Below are positions 11,788 to 20,272 of a stretch of 64,000 bases of DNA, piece after piece (the first letter of the stretch is position 1; every line of letters starts with the position of its first letter). The position numbers were made by a program, and so were the translations under genes. The stretch is from Rosistilla ulvae (GTDB lineage: Bacteria; Planctomycetota; Planctomycetia; Pirellulales; Pirellulaceae): NCBI RefSeq assembly GCF_007741475.1, contig NZ_CP036261.1, positions 7,193,798 to 7,257,797 of the forward strand. The letters are read 5' to 3'. Under the pieces are notes generated by a model. The model was not told where the DNA came from. It saw nothing but the letters and a program-made list of their open reading frames with translations, and made no database searches.

Positions 11788-12815
11788 TCTGTGATGCTGC
11801 ATTGTTGCCGCTGCTGAATTCGCCGCTGCCGCTGGCCGTGGCGCAGATGACGACATCGACCTTCTGGTTGCTGGGCGTGGTTGTCGCCGTCTTGGCGATC
11901 CTGCTGTTGACCGGCCGTTTGCTGGAACGACGGCAGAGTTCGATGATGAACCCGGCGCTGCTGCAGCGGTTCAACCATCGCGTTCGCGTCTGGTTGATGA
12001 TGTCGGCGATCCTGGTCTTTGCCTTCTTGATGGACCAGTTCATCCGTGGCGTGACGGTGTTGTTGTTCGGATTTGTTTCGTTCTGGGCGCTCCGCGAATT
12101 TGTCACGATGACCCCTACGCGGCGCGGCGATCACCGAACGCTCTTCTGGGTCTTCTTTATCTTCACGCCGCTGCAATATGTGCTGATCGCCTTGGGCCCG
12201 GCCTATTACGGCCTCTACAGCATCATGATTCCGGTCTACGGATCGCTGTTCATCCCGGCGCGAAACGCATTGGCTGGCGATTCGAAGCGATTCCTGGAAC
12301 GGACGGCCAAGATCCAAGTCGGTCTACTGATCTGCGTCTATTCGCTCAGCTACGCCCCGGCGATGTTGGACCTGAACCTCAGCAGCAGCCGCAAGGTCCA
12401 GTGGGATGGCAGCCCCGTTAGCTTGCTGTTCTTCTTCATCCTGATCGCCCAGATCGCCGACGTGCTGCAGCAGGCTTGGAATCGATTCGCCGGCGTCCAC
12501 GTGATCGCCAAAGAGATCAACGCCAGTCGCACCTGGGAGGGACTGCTGGGGAGCATCGTTTCGACCGGAGCGATCGGCGCGGCACTCTGGTGGGCGACGC
12601 CGTTTGAATGGTACGAAGCGGCGGTGATGTCGATGATCGTGGCGATGATGTCATCCGCCGGCACGATGACCTTAAGCGCGATCAAACGCGATCGCGGCGT
12701 GACCGATACCGGCACCTTGGTTCAAGGGCACGCCGGGCTGTTGGACCGCATCGACAACGTCTGCTTTGCCGCTCCCGTCTTTTATCACCTGACCCGCTAC
12801 TTCTTTTCCGTCTGA
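11784..12815 (+). CDS. Phosphatidate cytidylyltransferase-like membrane protein
   Basis: 343 residues with about eight hydrophobic segments. The C-terminus carries the position-equivalent of the CdsA signature: [13 protein letters not shown] followed by [11 protein letters not shown] near residues 295-325. In classical CdsA this reads S-x-x-K-R-x4-K-D-x-G-x-x-x-P-x-H-G-G-x-x-D-R-x-D; here the Lys before Asp is Thr and HGG is HAG, so the signature is slightly degenerate. The protein probably makes CDP-diacylglycerol or a related CDP-lipid in the inner membrane. The start overlaps purM (ATGA). The divergence may mean this is a paralogue of a more canonical CdsA elsewhere. Confidence 0.82.
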   Translation: MICDAALLPLLNSPLPLAVAQMTTSTFWLLGVVVAVLAILLLTGRLLERRQSSMMNPALLQRFNHRVRVWLMMSAILVFAFLMDQFIRGVTVLLFGFVSFWALREFVTMTPTRRGDHRTLFWVFFIFTPLQYVLIALGPAYYGLYSIMIPVYGSLFIPARNALAGDSKRFLERTAKIQVGLLICVYSLSYAPAMLDLNLSSSRKVQWDGSPVSLLFFFILIAQIADVLQQAWNRFAGVHVIAKEINASRTWEGLLGSIVSTGAIGAALWWATPFEWYEAAVMSMIVAMMSSAGTMTLSAIKRDRGVTDTGTLVQGHAGLLDRIDNVCFAAPVFYHLTRYFFSV

Positions 12816-12822
12816 TTCAATC

Positions 12823-13611
12823 GTGAAACTGTTCGACACCCACGCCCATCTCGATAACCCACGCTACGACGACGATCGCGACGCGTTGGTGCAGCGATCC
12901 CGCGACGCAGGTGTCGTCTGCACCTTGGCGATGGGAACCACTGCGGCGTCGAGTCGCAAATGCATCGAGATCGCCGATCGGTACCCCGACGTCTACGCCG
13001 CCGTCGGGATTCAACCGACCTACGTCGGCAAACCCGATGCGGGCGATTGGGACGAGATCGTCGAACTGGCCAAGCATCCGCGCGTCAAAGCGATCGGCGA
13101 GACGGGGCTCGATTGCTACTGGGACGACAACGCGCCGCTGCCGCTGCAACAGACGCTGTTCGAGCAGCACATCGAACTCTCCCGGCAGACCGGACTGCCG
13201 TTTATCGTCCACATGCGAAACAGCGAAGCCGAGGTTTTGCAGGTGCTGCAAGAGGCGGGCAAGCAGGGGCCGGTCAACGGCATCATGCACTCCTTCACCG
13301 GCGACTGGGAACTGGCGCAAAAGTGCCTGGACCTGGGGATGGACATCAGTTTCGCCGGGATGGTGACGTTTAAGAAGTCGCAGGATCTTCGCGACGTCGC
13401 CGCAAAGATCCCCGCCGATCGGATCCTTATCGAAACCGATTCCCCCTACCTGACGCCGCACCCCTTCCGCAGCAAGCGCCCCAACGAACCGTGGTATGTT
13501 CAGCACACGGCGGAGTGTTTGGCCGAGGCCCGCGGCGTCTCGGTGCAACAGTTTGCAGATCAGACGACGCAGAACGCTTGCCGCCGGTTTGCTATCGCGT
13601 TGGACGCCTAA
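12823..13611 (+). CDS. TatD-family metal-dependent hydrolase
   Basis: 262 residues, typical for TatD/YcfH 3'-5' exonucleases and deoxyribonucleases. Metal ligands are visible: FDTHAHLD at residues 4-11 (H-x-H), the GETGLDCY motif near residue 92 (Glu), IVHMRN near residue 129 (His), MHSFTGD near residue 154 (His) and LIETDSPYLTPHPFR near residue 205 (Asp). These make it a complete active site. The start is GTG at 12823, 7 bases after the CdsA-like stop, so it sits in the same operon. The family acts on DNA ends or D-aminoacyl groups; the exact cellular substrate is not clear. Confidence 0.92.
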   Translation: MKLFDTHAHLDNPRYDDDRDALVQRSRDAGVVCTLAMGTTAASSRKCIEIADRYPDVYAAVGIQPTYVGKPDAGDWDEIVELAKHPRVKAIGETGLDCYWDDNAPLPLQQTLFEQHIELSRQTGLPFIVHMRNSEAEVLQVLQEAGKQGPVNGIMHSFTGDWELAQKCLDLGMDISFAGMVTFKKSQDLRDVAAKIPADRILIETDSPYLTPHPFRSKRPNEPWYVQHTAECLAEARGVSVQQFADQTTQNACRRFAIALDA

Positions 13612-13729
13612 AATCCAGCGAATCCGAAGCTCCACCAAACAACTTCGCGTTTCGCTGCGTACTGTCAGGTTCGAGCCCACGCTGCAAACGCGGCCACATC
13701 TCCCTCCCTCCCCCAAAGAAAAGCCTACG

Positions 13730-14407
13730 ATGCTTGAACTTGTTGACGTGAAGAAACAGTTCCCTCAGCCTGGCGGGGGAACGCTGACGGTTCTGGACAT
13801 CCCCAAGCTTTCGATCGATGCGGGGGAACAGGTCGTGTTGATCGGCCGCAGTGGCGGCGGCAAGTCGACGCTGCTGCACACGATCGCTGGGATCACCAAA
13901 GCGGACGGCGGCAAGGTGATCGTTAATGGCTACGACATCGCGCGGCTCAGCGAAGCCGGCCGCGATCGGTTCCGCGCCGGGGCGATCGGTTACGTCTTCC
14001 AGACCTTCAACCTGCTGGGCGGGTTTACCGCACTGGAGAACGTGCGTCTGGGAATGACCTTCGGCAGCGGACGCCACGACATCGCGCGGGCTCGACATCT
14101 GTTGGAACGCGTCGGGCTGGCCGATCGGATGCACTACAAGCCCAGCCAGTTGTCGGTGGGGCAACAACAACGCGTTGCGATCGCGCGATCGCTGGCCGGA
14201 CGTCCCAAGCTGTTGCTGGCCGACGAGCCGACAGCGAACATCGATCCCGCGAATCAACAAACGATCATCGATCTGATCCGCGACACCTGCCGCGAGGAAC
14301 AGGTGGCGCTGCTGTTGGTCACGCACAGCATGCAGGTAGCAGAACAGTTCGATCGGATCGAAAAGTTCGAAGACCTCAATCGCGCCATGGCGACCGCCAG
14401 CATCTAA
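13730..14407 (+). CDS. ABC transporter ATP-binding protein (MacB/LolD type)
   Basis: 225 residues, a single nucleotide-binding domain. Walker A is GRSGGGKST near residue 37, the Q-loop region is IGYVFQTFNLLGGFTALENV, the signature is LSVGQQQRVAIARSLAGRP, Walker B is LLLADEPT, and the switch His is in LLVTHSM. The short LNLLG.FTALENV pattern and the size place it with LolD/MacB/FtsE-like export ATPases. The start is ATG at 13730, where homology begins; longer in-frame upstream sequence is not protein-like. The permease gene follows 48 bases later, so they form one ABC complex acting at the inner membrane, probably on lipoproteins, peptides or envelope stress functions. Confidence 0.93.
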   Translation: MLELVDVKKQFPQPGGGTLTVLDIPKLSIDAGEQVVLIGRSGGGKSTLLHTIAGITKADGGKVIVNGYDIARLSEAGRDRFRAGAIGYVFQTFNLLGGFTALENVRLGMTFGSGRHDIARARHLLERVGLADRMHYKPSQLSVGQQQRVAIARSLAGRPKLLLADEPTANIDPANQQTIIDLIRDTCREEQVALLLVTHSMQVAEQFDRIEKFEDLNRAMATASI

Positions 14408-14455
14408 GACGATCCCGCGTCACCCCGCAATCGAACCGACGGAATTGCAAACACT

Positions 14456-15865
14456 ATGAACCTTTTTAAGATCGCCTGGCGAAACGCCCAACAACGCGGA
14501 TTGTCGACCCTGCTGACCACGATCTCGTTGGCTCTTGGAGTCGGCTTGGTCGTGCTGGTGCTGTCGATTCACGGCATCGTTTCGGACGCCTTCCAACGCA
14601 ACGCAACGGTCGGCTACAACCTGGTGGTCGGGGCCAAGGGGAGCCCGCTGCAGCTGACCTTGAACACGGTTTATTATCTCAGCCAGCCCGTCGAAAACCT
14701 GCCCTACGACTACTATTTGGAGTTCTTTGGCCAAGAGGAGCGAGAGCGGCAACTGGCGGCTTATGGCGGCCACTTGGACGAACCCAACCGCCCTGGAAAG
14801 TTCGCGCTTTATGCTGGCAGCGACGCCGGTGGCCTCGTGATCCCCGTCTGCCTGGGCGACTACTTTGGCGAATACCGCGTCGTCGGAACAACTCCCGCGT
14901 TTTTGGATAATTTGAAGCACGGCCCCGACGTCGACCAGCCCTACGAATTTCGCGAGGGGCGGAACTTCCAAACGCACAGCGAAGAGAACGGCTTCTTCGA
15001 AGCGGTTGTTGGATCGCGAGTCGCTTCGACGATGAACATCAAAGTCGGCGACACGTTCAACCCAACCCACGGCGATCCCGATGGCAAGGGGCACGACCTC
15101 GGATTCAAGATCGTTGGCGTCCTGAAACCGACCGGCACGCCCAACGACCGGGCGACGTTTGTGAACATGGAAGGCTTCTATTTGATGGAAGGCCACGCCA
15201 AGCCGAGCGAACATGGCGACGAAGAGGAAGAAGCGGAAGCGGATGCCGAAGAGGAAGTTGTCATCGTCGAAACCGACAGCGAAGAGGCTGCGGTTCCCAA
15301 CACTCCGCTGCCGTTGGACCAGCGTGAAGTCACAGCGATCCTGCTGCGTCCGTCGCAGACGATGTTTGCGATGATGTTGCAAAACGTGATCAACGAAGGC
15401 CTGCAAGCTCAAGCTGCGACGCCGATCGGCGAGATCTCGAAACTGATGGAACAGTTCGTCGATCCGATCCGCTACGTGCTGTTGCTGATCACCGCGATCA
15501 CCTGCATCGTCGCCGGCGTCGGAATCCTTGTCAGCATCTACAACTCGATGAACGACCGCCGCCGCGACATCGCGGTGATGCGGGCGCTGGGAGCTCGGCG
15601 AGGCACCGTGATGTGGATCATCCTGTTGGAGAGCGGCATGATCGCCGTCTTGGGCGGGCTGTTGGGCTGGATCGCCGCGCACGGCGCGATCGCTCTGGCT
15701 AGCGGCACGATCGAAGATCGAACCGGCGTCCCCGTCAACTTCTTCAGCACCACATCAGCCGAACTGTACGTCCTGCCGCTGGTCCTGGGACTCGCCGCAA
15801 TCGCCGGTTTTGTCCCCGCACTGGTCGCCTACCGAACCGACGTCAGCCGCGCTCTGGCATCTTAG
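14456..15865 (+). CDS. ABC transporter permease (FtsX/MacB type)
   Basis: 469 residues. The first hydrophobic helix is at residues about 15-40 (LSTLLTTISLALGVGLVVLVLS), followed by a large periplasmic domain and three C-terminal helices (YVLLLITAITCIVAGVGILVS, MIAVLGGLLGWIAAHGAIALA and LPLVLGLAAIAGFVPALVAY), the FtsX topology. The cytoplasmic-loop motif RRRDIAVMRALGARRG between helices two and three is typical of MacB permeases. Residues about 250-282 hold a very acidic Glu/Asp-rich insertion in the periplasmic domain. It pairs with the ATPase encoded 48 bases upstream. Confidence 0.92.
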   Translation: MNLFKIAWRNAQQRGLSTLLTTISLALGVGLVVLVLSIHGIVSDAFQRNATVGYNLVVGAKGSPLQLTLNTVYYLSQPVENLPYDYYLEFFGQEERERQLAAYGGHLDEPNRPGKFALYAGSDAGGLVIPVCLGDYFGEYRVVGTTPAFLDNLKHGPDVDQPYEFREGRNFQTHSEENGFFEAVVGSRVASTMNIKVGDTFNPTHGDPDGKGHDLGFKIVGVLKPTGTPNDRATFVNMEGFYLMEGHAKPSEHGDEEEEAEADAEEEVVIVETDSEEAAVPNTPLPLDQREVTAILLRPSQTMFAMMLQNVINEGLQAQAATPIGEISKLMEQFVDPIRYVLLLITAITCIVAGVGILVSIYNSMNDRRRDIAVMRALGARRGTVMWIILLESGMIAVLGGLLGWIAAHGAIALASGTIEDRTGVPVNFFSTTSAELYVLPLVLGLAAIAGFVPALVAYRTDVSRALAS

Positions 15866-15879
15866 CCGAACTGACAAAC

Positions 15880-15893
15880 CGCGACCGGTCGCG
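15880..15893. other. 14-bp perfect palindrome
   Basis: CGCGACCGGTCGCG is a perfect palindrome just after the ABC permease stop codon, next to a stronger hairpin. It could belong to the termination region or be a binding site. Confidence 0.5.
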
Positions 15894-15921
15894 TGACGAT
15901 CGGCTTGCGACGAGAAGGGCA

Positions 15922-15945
15922 GGGGCGCTGCTGGTGCAACGCCCC
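15922..15945. terminator. Bidirectional hairpin between convergent genes
   Basis: The arms GGGGCG (15922-15927) and CGCCCC (15940-15945) pair around a 12-base centre that can pair further (TGC with GCA). It lies between the ABC permease and the convergent hypothetical gene, where a shared terminator is expected. No long T run is present. Confidence 0.6.
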
Positions 15946-15981
15946 GCGGAAACGCCCGCGCCATGCGCATCCAAGGCGATC

Positions 15982-16818
15982 TTATTCGGCCCCCTGCTCG
16001 ATCAATGCCGACTTAAACCGGCTCCAGAAGTCGGTTTGTTGGGCGTATTGTTCTGGAGGCGTTTCGTTTTTGAGGTATTCGTAGTGGTCCAACCAGCCTT
16101 GAGCCACTTCCTGATAGGAGTAACCCGGTTTGGTCATCGGGTTGGTGAACTCGGGATCTCCCGGTTCGTAGTGGTGCGAGTAGGCTCCGTTGGCGTCGAC
16201 GAAGAAGTTCGCACTTATCAGCGGCATCTTCATCTGCAACTCATGCATCGCACGTTCGCCCCACGACATCCCGGCGGTCGTCTCTTCCCACGCCTGGACA
16301 ACGTCGGCCGGTGTCGTGCTGTCGGGGAATCGGAAACCGTAGCCGCGTCCCGACTGGGTGAAACCATCGCGATTGATGTCGACCTGCGCCGCGCGGGGTA
16401 ACAACAGGTTCAACGCACCCTCTTCGGTCAAATTGTCGACGTTGATCGGATCGGCTAATGCGTTGACCTCCTGCACCGTTTTCAGTTGCTCCTTCGAGAG
16501 CCCCTTCAAAAACGTTTTGGGGTCGACGTAGCCGCCGTCGCTGTAGGCACCTACCAGCACTTCACCGTAGGCTTGCCGCAGAGAATCGGGCTGATCTGCG
16601 CTGGAGTATTGCCCGCTGCGATGGACGTCGAACCACGTCCCCCACGATTCGGTAATCTGATCGCTTGTGATTGGTTCCTCGCCGACAGGTTCGGCCGATG
16701 CGTAGCCTTGGCGACCCACCGATTCGAGGATCTGGCTGAAGAGATCTTGGACCTGATGGTCCTGCTGCAAGACTTGCGATCGTTGAGTCAGAAATGGATT
16801 TTCGGTTTCGACGCGCAT
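15982..16818 (-). CDS. Hypothetical protein, soluble
   Basis: 278 residues with no signal peptide or membrane helix. The composition is balanced, with many aromatic residues in the C-terminal half (WGERAMHELQMKM, NGAYSHHYEPGDPEF, YSYQEVAQGWLDHYEYL). A segment near residue 150, QVDINRDGFTQSGRGYGFRF, has an EF-hand-like DxNxDG core, so calcium binding is possible but only a single loop is seen. No family is recognised. It is convergent with the ABC operon and co-directional with the aldolase gene to the right, separated by 165 bases with a REP-like palindrome. Confidence 0.7.
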   Translation of the reverse strand: MRVETENPFLTQRSQVLQQDHQVQDLFSQILESVGRQGYASAEPVGEEPITSDQITESWGTWFDVHRSGQYSSADQPDSLRQAYGEVLVGAYSDGGYVDPKTFLKGLSKEQLKTVQEVNALADPINVDNLTEEGALNLLLPRAAQVDINRDGFTQSGRGYGFRFPDSTTPADVVQAWEETTAGMSWGERAMHELQMKMPLISANFFVDANGAYSHHYEPGDPEFTNPMTKPGYSYQEVAQGWLDHYEYLKNETPPEQYAQQTDFWSRFKSALIEQGAE

Positions 16819-16857
16819 CGTTCCCCCCCCGAGAAAAATCTAGTCGCGCCGCGGTGT

Positions 16858-16895
16858 CCGACGCTAGCGTGTGCCGACCGGTTCGGTCGACACAC
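16858..16895. repeat. REP-like palindromic element
   Basis: The core GACGCTAGCGTGTGCCG is nearly the reverse complement of the element at 55944-55964 (one internal difference around the GCGC/GCGT centre). The adjoining GTGTG...GACC ggttc GGTC...CACAC bases form a hairpin. Two copies in one window, both intergenic, suggest a dispersed repeat family. Confidence 0.5.
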
Positions 16896-16983
16896 ATCCG
16901 CACTAGGGTCGGATCGGCAAAATCGGCACGCGATAAGCAGAGGGGGGGCCGAAATTGCTGAAAAAAATTCAGGCGTTACCCGA

Positions 16984-17898
16984 TCACTGAGCCAGGAAGC
17001 CGGAGTCGGCGAAGCCATCCAGCCAGGTCGCCACGCGTTGCCGATCGGCAGGCTTGAAGACGTCAAATGGTGCAGCTAGCAAACCGGAGCAGATGCCGCG
17101 GAGATCCAACGCGCACTTGAGCCCCTTCAGGTAAGACGATCCATATTTGCCAAAACCGTACAGCGTCTGCAGCTGGATCACGATCGGTTGCAGCCGGTCG
17201 ATCGTCGCTTGGTCTTTGCGTTGCACCGCCGCGAATAGCTCGGTGAACAGCTTCGGAGCCAAGTTGGCACCACCGGCAACGCCACCGACAGCTCCCAATC
17301 CCATCGCTTCGACCAGCAGGGCTTCGGGACCGACCAAGACGGGCCAATCGGGACGACCAGCGGCGGCCAATTGGACAGCTTCGCCAAGGTATTTCAGGTC
17401 GCCGGAACTATCTTTGAGGCCAACGATGTTGGGGTGATCGATCAGCGCTTCGACCGTTGGCAGTTCGATAGCGATCTTGGTGCAGCTGGGCATGTTGTAC
17501 AGCAGCAGCGGCAGCGGCAAGGCATCAGCGAGTCGCTGGAACCAGCCGCGGAGTTCGGTCTGCCCGGCAGGGAAGTAGAACGGCGGAGCGGCGACCACTG
17601 CAGCGGCTCCGCTGTCGGCGGCAACTCCGGCCAACTTCACCGCATCGACCAGCGAGGTGTCGGTGATCCCGACGTACATCGGAACGCGTCCGTCGATCAA
17701 TCGGCCCGATTGGGCGATCATCTCGGCCCGCAGCGAGGCGCTGAGACTGGGACCTTCGCCGGTTGTACCGAGCACAAACAGCCCGTCGACTCCCGCATCC
17801 AGCTGATGCCCGATCAATCGCTGCAGCCCCTCGCCATCGAGCGCGTCTTGATCGGACAGCGGCGTAACCAACGGCGGGACAATACCTTGGATCTTCAT
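16984..17898 (-). CDS. Dihydrodipicolinate synthase / N-acetylneuraminate lyase family aldolase
   Basis: 304 residues, a class I Schiff-base aldolase TIM barrel. GLFVLGTTGEGPSLS near residue 35 is the family motif for the carboxylate-binding loop; the catalytic Tyr is in LLLYNMPS near residue 130 and the Schiff-base Lys is in IVGLKDSSGD near residue 158. It could make dihydrodipicolinate (DapA) or cleave a keto-sugar acid; the isolated context and lack of lysine genes argue for caution, so no symbol is given. The start is ATG at 17898, with GGAGG about 6 bases upstream, preferred over an upstream frame extension at 17934. Confidence 0.9.
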   Translation of the reverse strand: MKIQGIVPPLVTPLSDQDALDGEGLQRLIGHQLDAGVDGLFVLGTTGEGPSLSASLRAEMIAQSGRLIDGRVPMYVGITDTSLVDAVKLAGVAADSGAAAVVAAPPFYFPAGQTELRGWFQRLADALPLPLLLYNMPSCTKIAIELPTVEALIDHPNIVGLKDSSGDLKYLGEAVQLAAAGRPDWPVLVGPEALLVEAMGLGAVGGVAGGANLAPKLFTELFAAVQRKDQATIDRLQPIVIQLQTLYGFGKYGSSYLKGLKCALDLRGICSGLLAAPFDVFKPADRQRVATWLDGFADSGFLAQ

Positions 17899-18179
17899 AG
17901 CTTCCTCCACAGCAAACAGATTGGGTTCGGTCAACGGATGACGATGCGAGCCAGCGTCAACAGATTGCCGATCGAAGCAGAGGAGTCTACTGGAAATCTA
18001 TAGACTTTCAAGGGATTGCAGCACAGCGGGCTGCTCAAACGGAGAGGCTGGGGGATGCCGAGCAGAGATAAGAAAACTCGGCATAAAGATGAAGTCCCGA
18101 GCTTGGCGGAACGCTTGGATCGCCCCGATCCACCGACGGAGTGCACCGCCGGCGGCTTGGATCCTCGTATTGCTCGCCC

Positions 18180-19385
18180 CTACGGAAAGGAACGGCTCGC
18201 CGGTTGCGCGTCGTCATCGTCGCTGGCCAGCACCGCCGCGAGCCCGGCAAGCCCAGCCAGGGCACCAAGGCCTCCCAACCCACCACCGCTGCCACCACCG
18301 CCGCCGCCACCGAAACCTCCGGAAGAGTATCCGCCCCCTCCCAAGGAATTGTTCGGCCCAAGATCCTCTTCACTTACGACGACTTCTTCGTCAACGATGA
18401 CCTCCTCCTCGACACAGCAGCCACAGGTATCGACGTGCTCGACGCACGATTCGATGACCGTAATCACAGGGCTGGGGCAGATCTCACAGACCATCGGTTC
18501 GCAACAGCCCACATTGTGCCCCAACGGCCCTTGCATCGCCGCCAGCTTGAAATTCGCATCGCTGGAACTCTTTGCGGTGCTCTTTGTGCTGGCCACCGCC
18601 TCAAATCCAAACGAGGCAAATCCAGCGGTTCCCGATGCGATCAGACCGTATGCGCCAGGCTTCAGTTGGGAAACGCGAAAGTGACCGTCGCGGTCGACGG
18701 TGGTTCGCGCCACGACCTTGCTGGCTTGCACCAGCATTACATTCAAGCTGTCCAACGCTTCGGTCTGCCCCGCAGCGGCGTGGGGCAGGCGAAGCTGACC
18801 CTGGAGTTCGCCATCGGCGGAAAGTTCGATCCGGTGGCCGATACGATTTTCGACAGCAGCAGTTTTCGCACTGGCCAATTGATAGCGATGCGTTGGCGGC
18901 CGAACTGCGACGACGGGACCATAGCTGCGAAGCATCCGCTTCGAAAGATCCCGATCCGCTGTCGCCATCGTGATCCGCAAAAGCGACTGGGGATGTGGTG
19001 GCGCAGAATCGGCCCCCATGCCGCCGAGCACATGCACGGTGTAACTGGCAAGCCCCTGTTTGCCATAGGCCACCAGGCCGTAGACCCCCACGCGAGCATC
19101 GTCGATCCGGAACCTCCCCTTCGCATCGGTCCGCGTGCAAATTCGCTGGTCTGGCGCCGCAAGAGGAACCAAGATCACCTGGGTTTCTGAGACACCTACG
19201 GATTCATCCCCATCCCCCATCGCAACCACGCCGGCCAACGATCCAGTGGCATCGAGCGTCACCCAGTGCTGAGCTGGAAAGTGCCCAGGGTCAGGCAACG
19301 GCTCGGCCGCTGCGGTAGAGTTCAACGCCGTCAGCATCGATGCGATGCCGACACACGTCGTTAACATTGGGATACATAATCGCAT
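18180..19385 (-). CDS. Secreted Cys/Gly-rich protein with carboxypeptidase-regulatory-like folds
   Basis: 401 residues from the ATG at 19385, chosen because GGAG lies 9 bases upstream; ATGs at 19391 and 19400 are alternatives. A signal peptide is followed by two beta-sandwich-like segments with TDAKGRFRIDDARVGVYGLVAYG and, later, VDRDGHFRVSQLKPGAYGLIAS, the pattern of CarboxypepD_reg-like (Cna-B type) domains. The C-terminal third contains a Cys cluster (CCEPMVCEIC, CGCCVEEE), an acidic run, a Gly-rich stretch and a hydrophobic LGALAGLAGLAAVLASDDDD tail. This tail type is familiar from planctomycete surface proteins. The role is probably structural in the envelope; no enzyme motif is seen. 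Confidence 0.75.
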   Translation of the reverse strand: MRLCIPMLTTCVGIASMLTALNSTAAAEPLPDPGHFPAQHWVTLDATGSLAGVVAMGDGDESVGVSETQVILVPLAAPDQRICTRTDAKGRFRIDDARVGVYGLVAYGKQGLASYTVHVLGGMGADSAPPHPQSLLRITMATADRDLSKRMLRSYGPVVAVRPPTHRYQLASAKTAAVENRIGHRIELSADGELQGQLRLPHAAAGQTEALDSLNVMLVQASKVVARTTVDRDGHFRVSQLKPGAYGLIASGTAGFASFGFEAVASTKSTAKSSSDANFKLAAMQGPLGHNVGCCEPMVCEICPSPVITVIESCVEHVDTCGCCVEEEVIVDEEVVVSEEDLGPNNSLGGGGYSSGGFGGGGGGGSGGGLGGLGALAGLAGLAAVLASDDDDAQPASRSFP

Positions 19386-19861
19386 GTTCATAATCTCCAT
19401 GAGTTCGCCGCTTTCAATCAACTAGCCCCGCAACGCCAACAAACCGAAGGGACGGGCCCGGACGTACACTGTATACGGAATTACACCGAAAGTAGCGATC
19501 CATTACCTCTCTGGCAAGTAACTTGCAGAATTTTCCCAGCGGGGGCCAAAAGCGAAAGATACGAAAAACAGGCAAGACAGGACGCCTCCTCGCGAGCAAA
19601 AACACCTAGTTTTCCAGCGTATTCTGCAAAAAACGCGCACTCGCATAACCAATTCGACCGACACGAACAGCTTCCTTCTGGCCTGGTTCGTCGAGTTCCA
19701 GCGGTCGATCGCTTGAACCGCAACGCCAGCCGTTCTCGGTTGATCTAGGTTCACATTGCGGCAACCCGCATCCCACGCAGAGCGCCGATCGGAGAGTCTC
19801 GAGCGATATGACGGGATCGATTTCCTTTCTAATCTTTACAATCAACCAAGGTGATCCAGCA
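19386..19861. other. Intergenic region between divergent genes
   Basis: 476 bases between the Cys/Gly-rich secreted gene (leftward) and the TadE-like gene (rightward). It must carry promoters for both. No tRNA, hairpin with T run, or intact reading frame with coding character was found. A GTATAC palindrome is present near 19472. Confidence 0.5.
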
Positions 19862-20272
19862 GTGAAACAGACTGTCGACAATCGTGCCCGACGAGGGATA
19901 GCAGCGGTTGAAATGGCAATCGTCGCCCCTGTCATTTTGGTGATCGCCTTTGGCGTCCAAGAGGTGACCGCGGCGATCCATCTGCAACAAACGCTGAAGA
20001 TCTGCGCCTACGAAGCAGCTCGCGTTGCCCTGCAACCCGACACGACCGAAGCAAACGTCAAAGCGACATGCGACAAGATCTTGCTGTCGCGTCAGGTCGT
20101 CAACGTCGACGTCGACGTAACCCCCAGCGACTTTCACACCAAGGCCTACGGGACGGAGATCACCGTCACGGTCAGCGCCGATCTATCGGGCAACAGCTTG
20201 GGCCCATTGTTGGTTTTGCCAAACCGCAAGGTTGTTGGTGCGGTCACCGTAATGAAGGAGCACGGCGAATGA
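19862..20272 (+). CDS. TadE-like pilus assembly protein
   Basis: 136 residues from GTG at 19862 (AAGGTGA about 7 bases upstream; an ATG at 19808 would add 18 residues). The N-terminus is basic and then reads RRGIAAVEMAIVAPVILVIAFG, the TadE signature with Gly, Glu and a single hydrophobic helix. TadE/TadG proteins are pseudopilins processed by TadV-type peptidase and assist Flp pilus or other envelope functions. The C-terminal domain after the helix is a small alpha/beta fold (TLKICAYEAARVALQP). The stop overlaps the next gene (ATGA), marking a polycistron with the vWA TadG-like gene. Confidence 0.85.
   Translation: MKQTVDNRARRGIAAVEMAIVAPVILVIAFGVQEVTAAIHLQQTLKICAYEAARVALQPDTTEANVKATCDKILLSRQVVNVDVDVTPSDFHTKAYGTEITVTVSADLSGNSLGPLLVLPNRKVVGAVTVMKEHGE

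Noticed and set aside
13660-13690. GGTTCGAGCCC sequence resembling a tRNA T-arm
   Set aside because: No acceptor, D or anticodon arms could be found around it.
12817-13716. Leftward open frame of 299 codons over tatD
   Set aside because: The rightward TatD has all catalytic residues; the reverse product is an Arg/Asp/Gly-rich shadow.
14420-15682. Leftward open frame of 420 codons over the ABC permease
   Set aside because: The permease motifs are on the other strand; the reverse frame is His/Gln/Arg-rich with no pattern.
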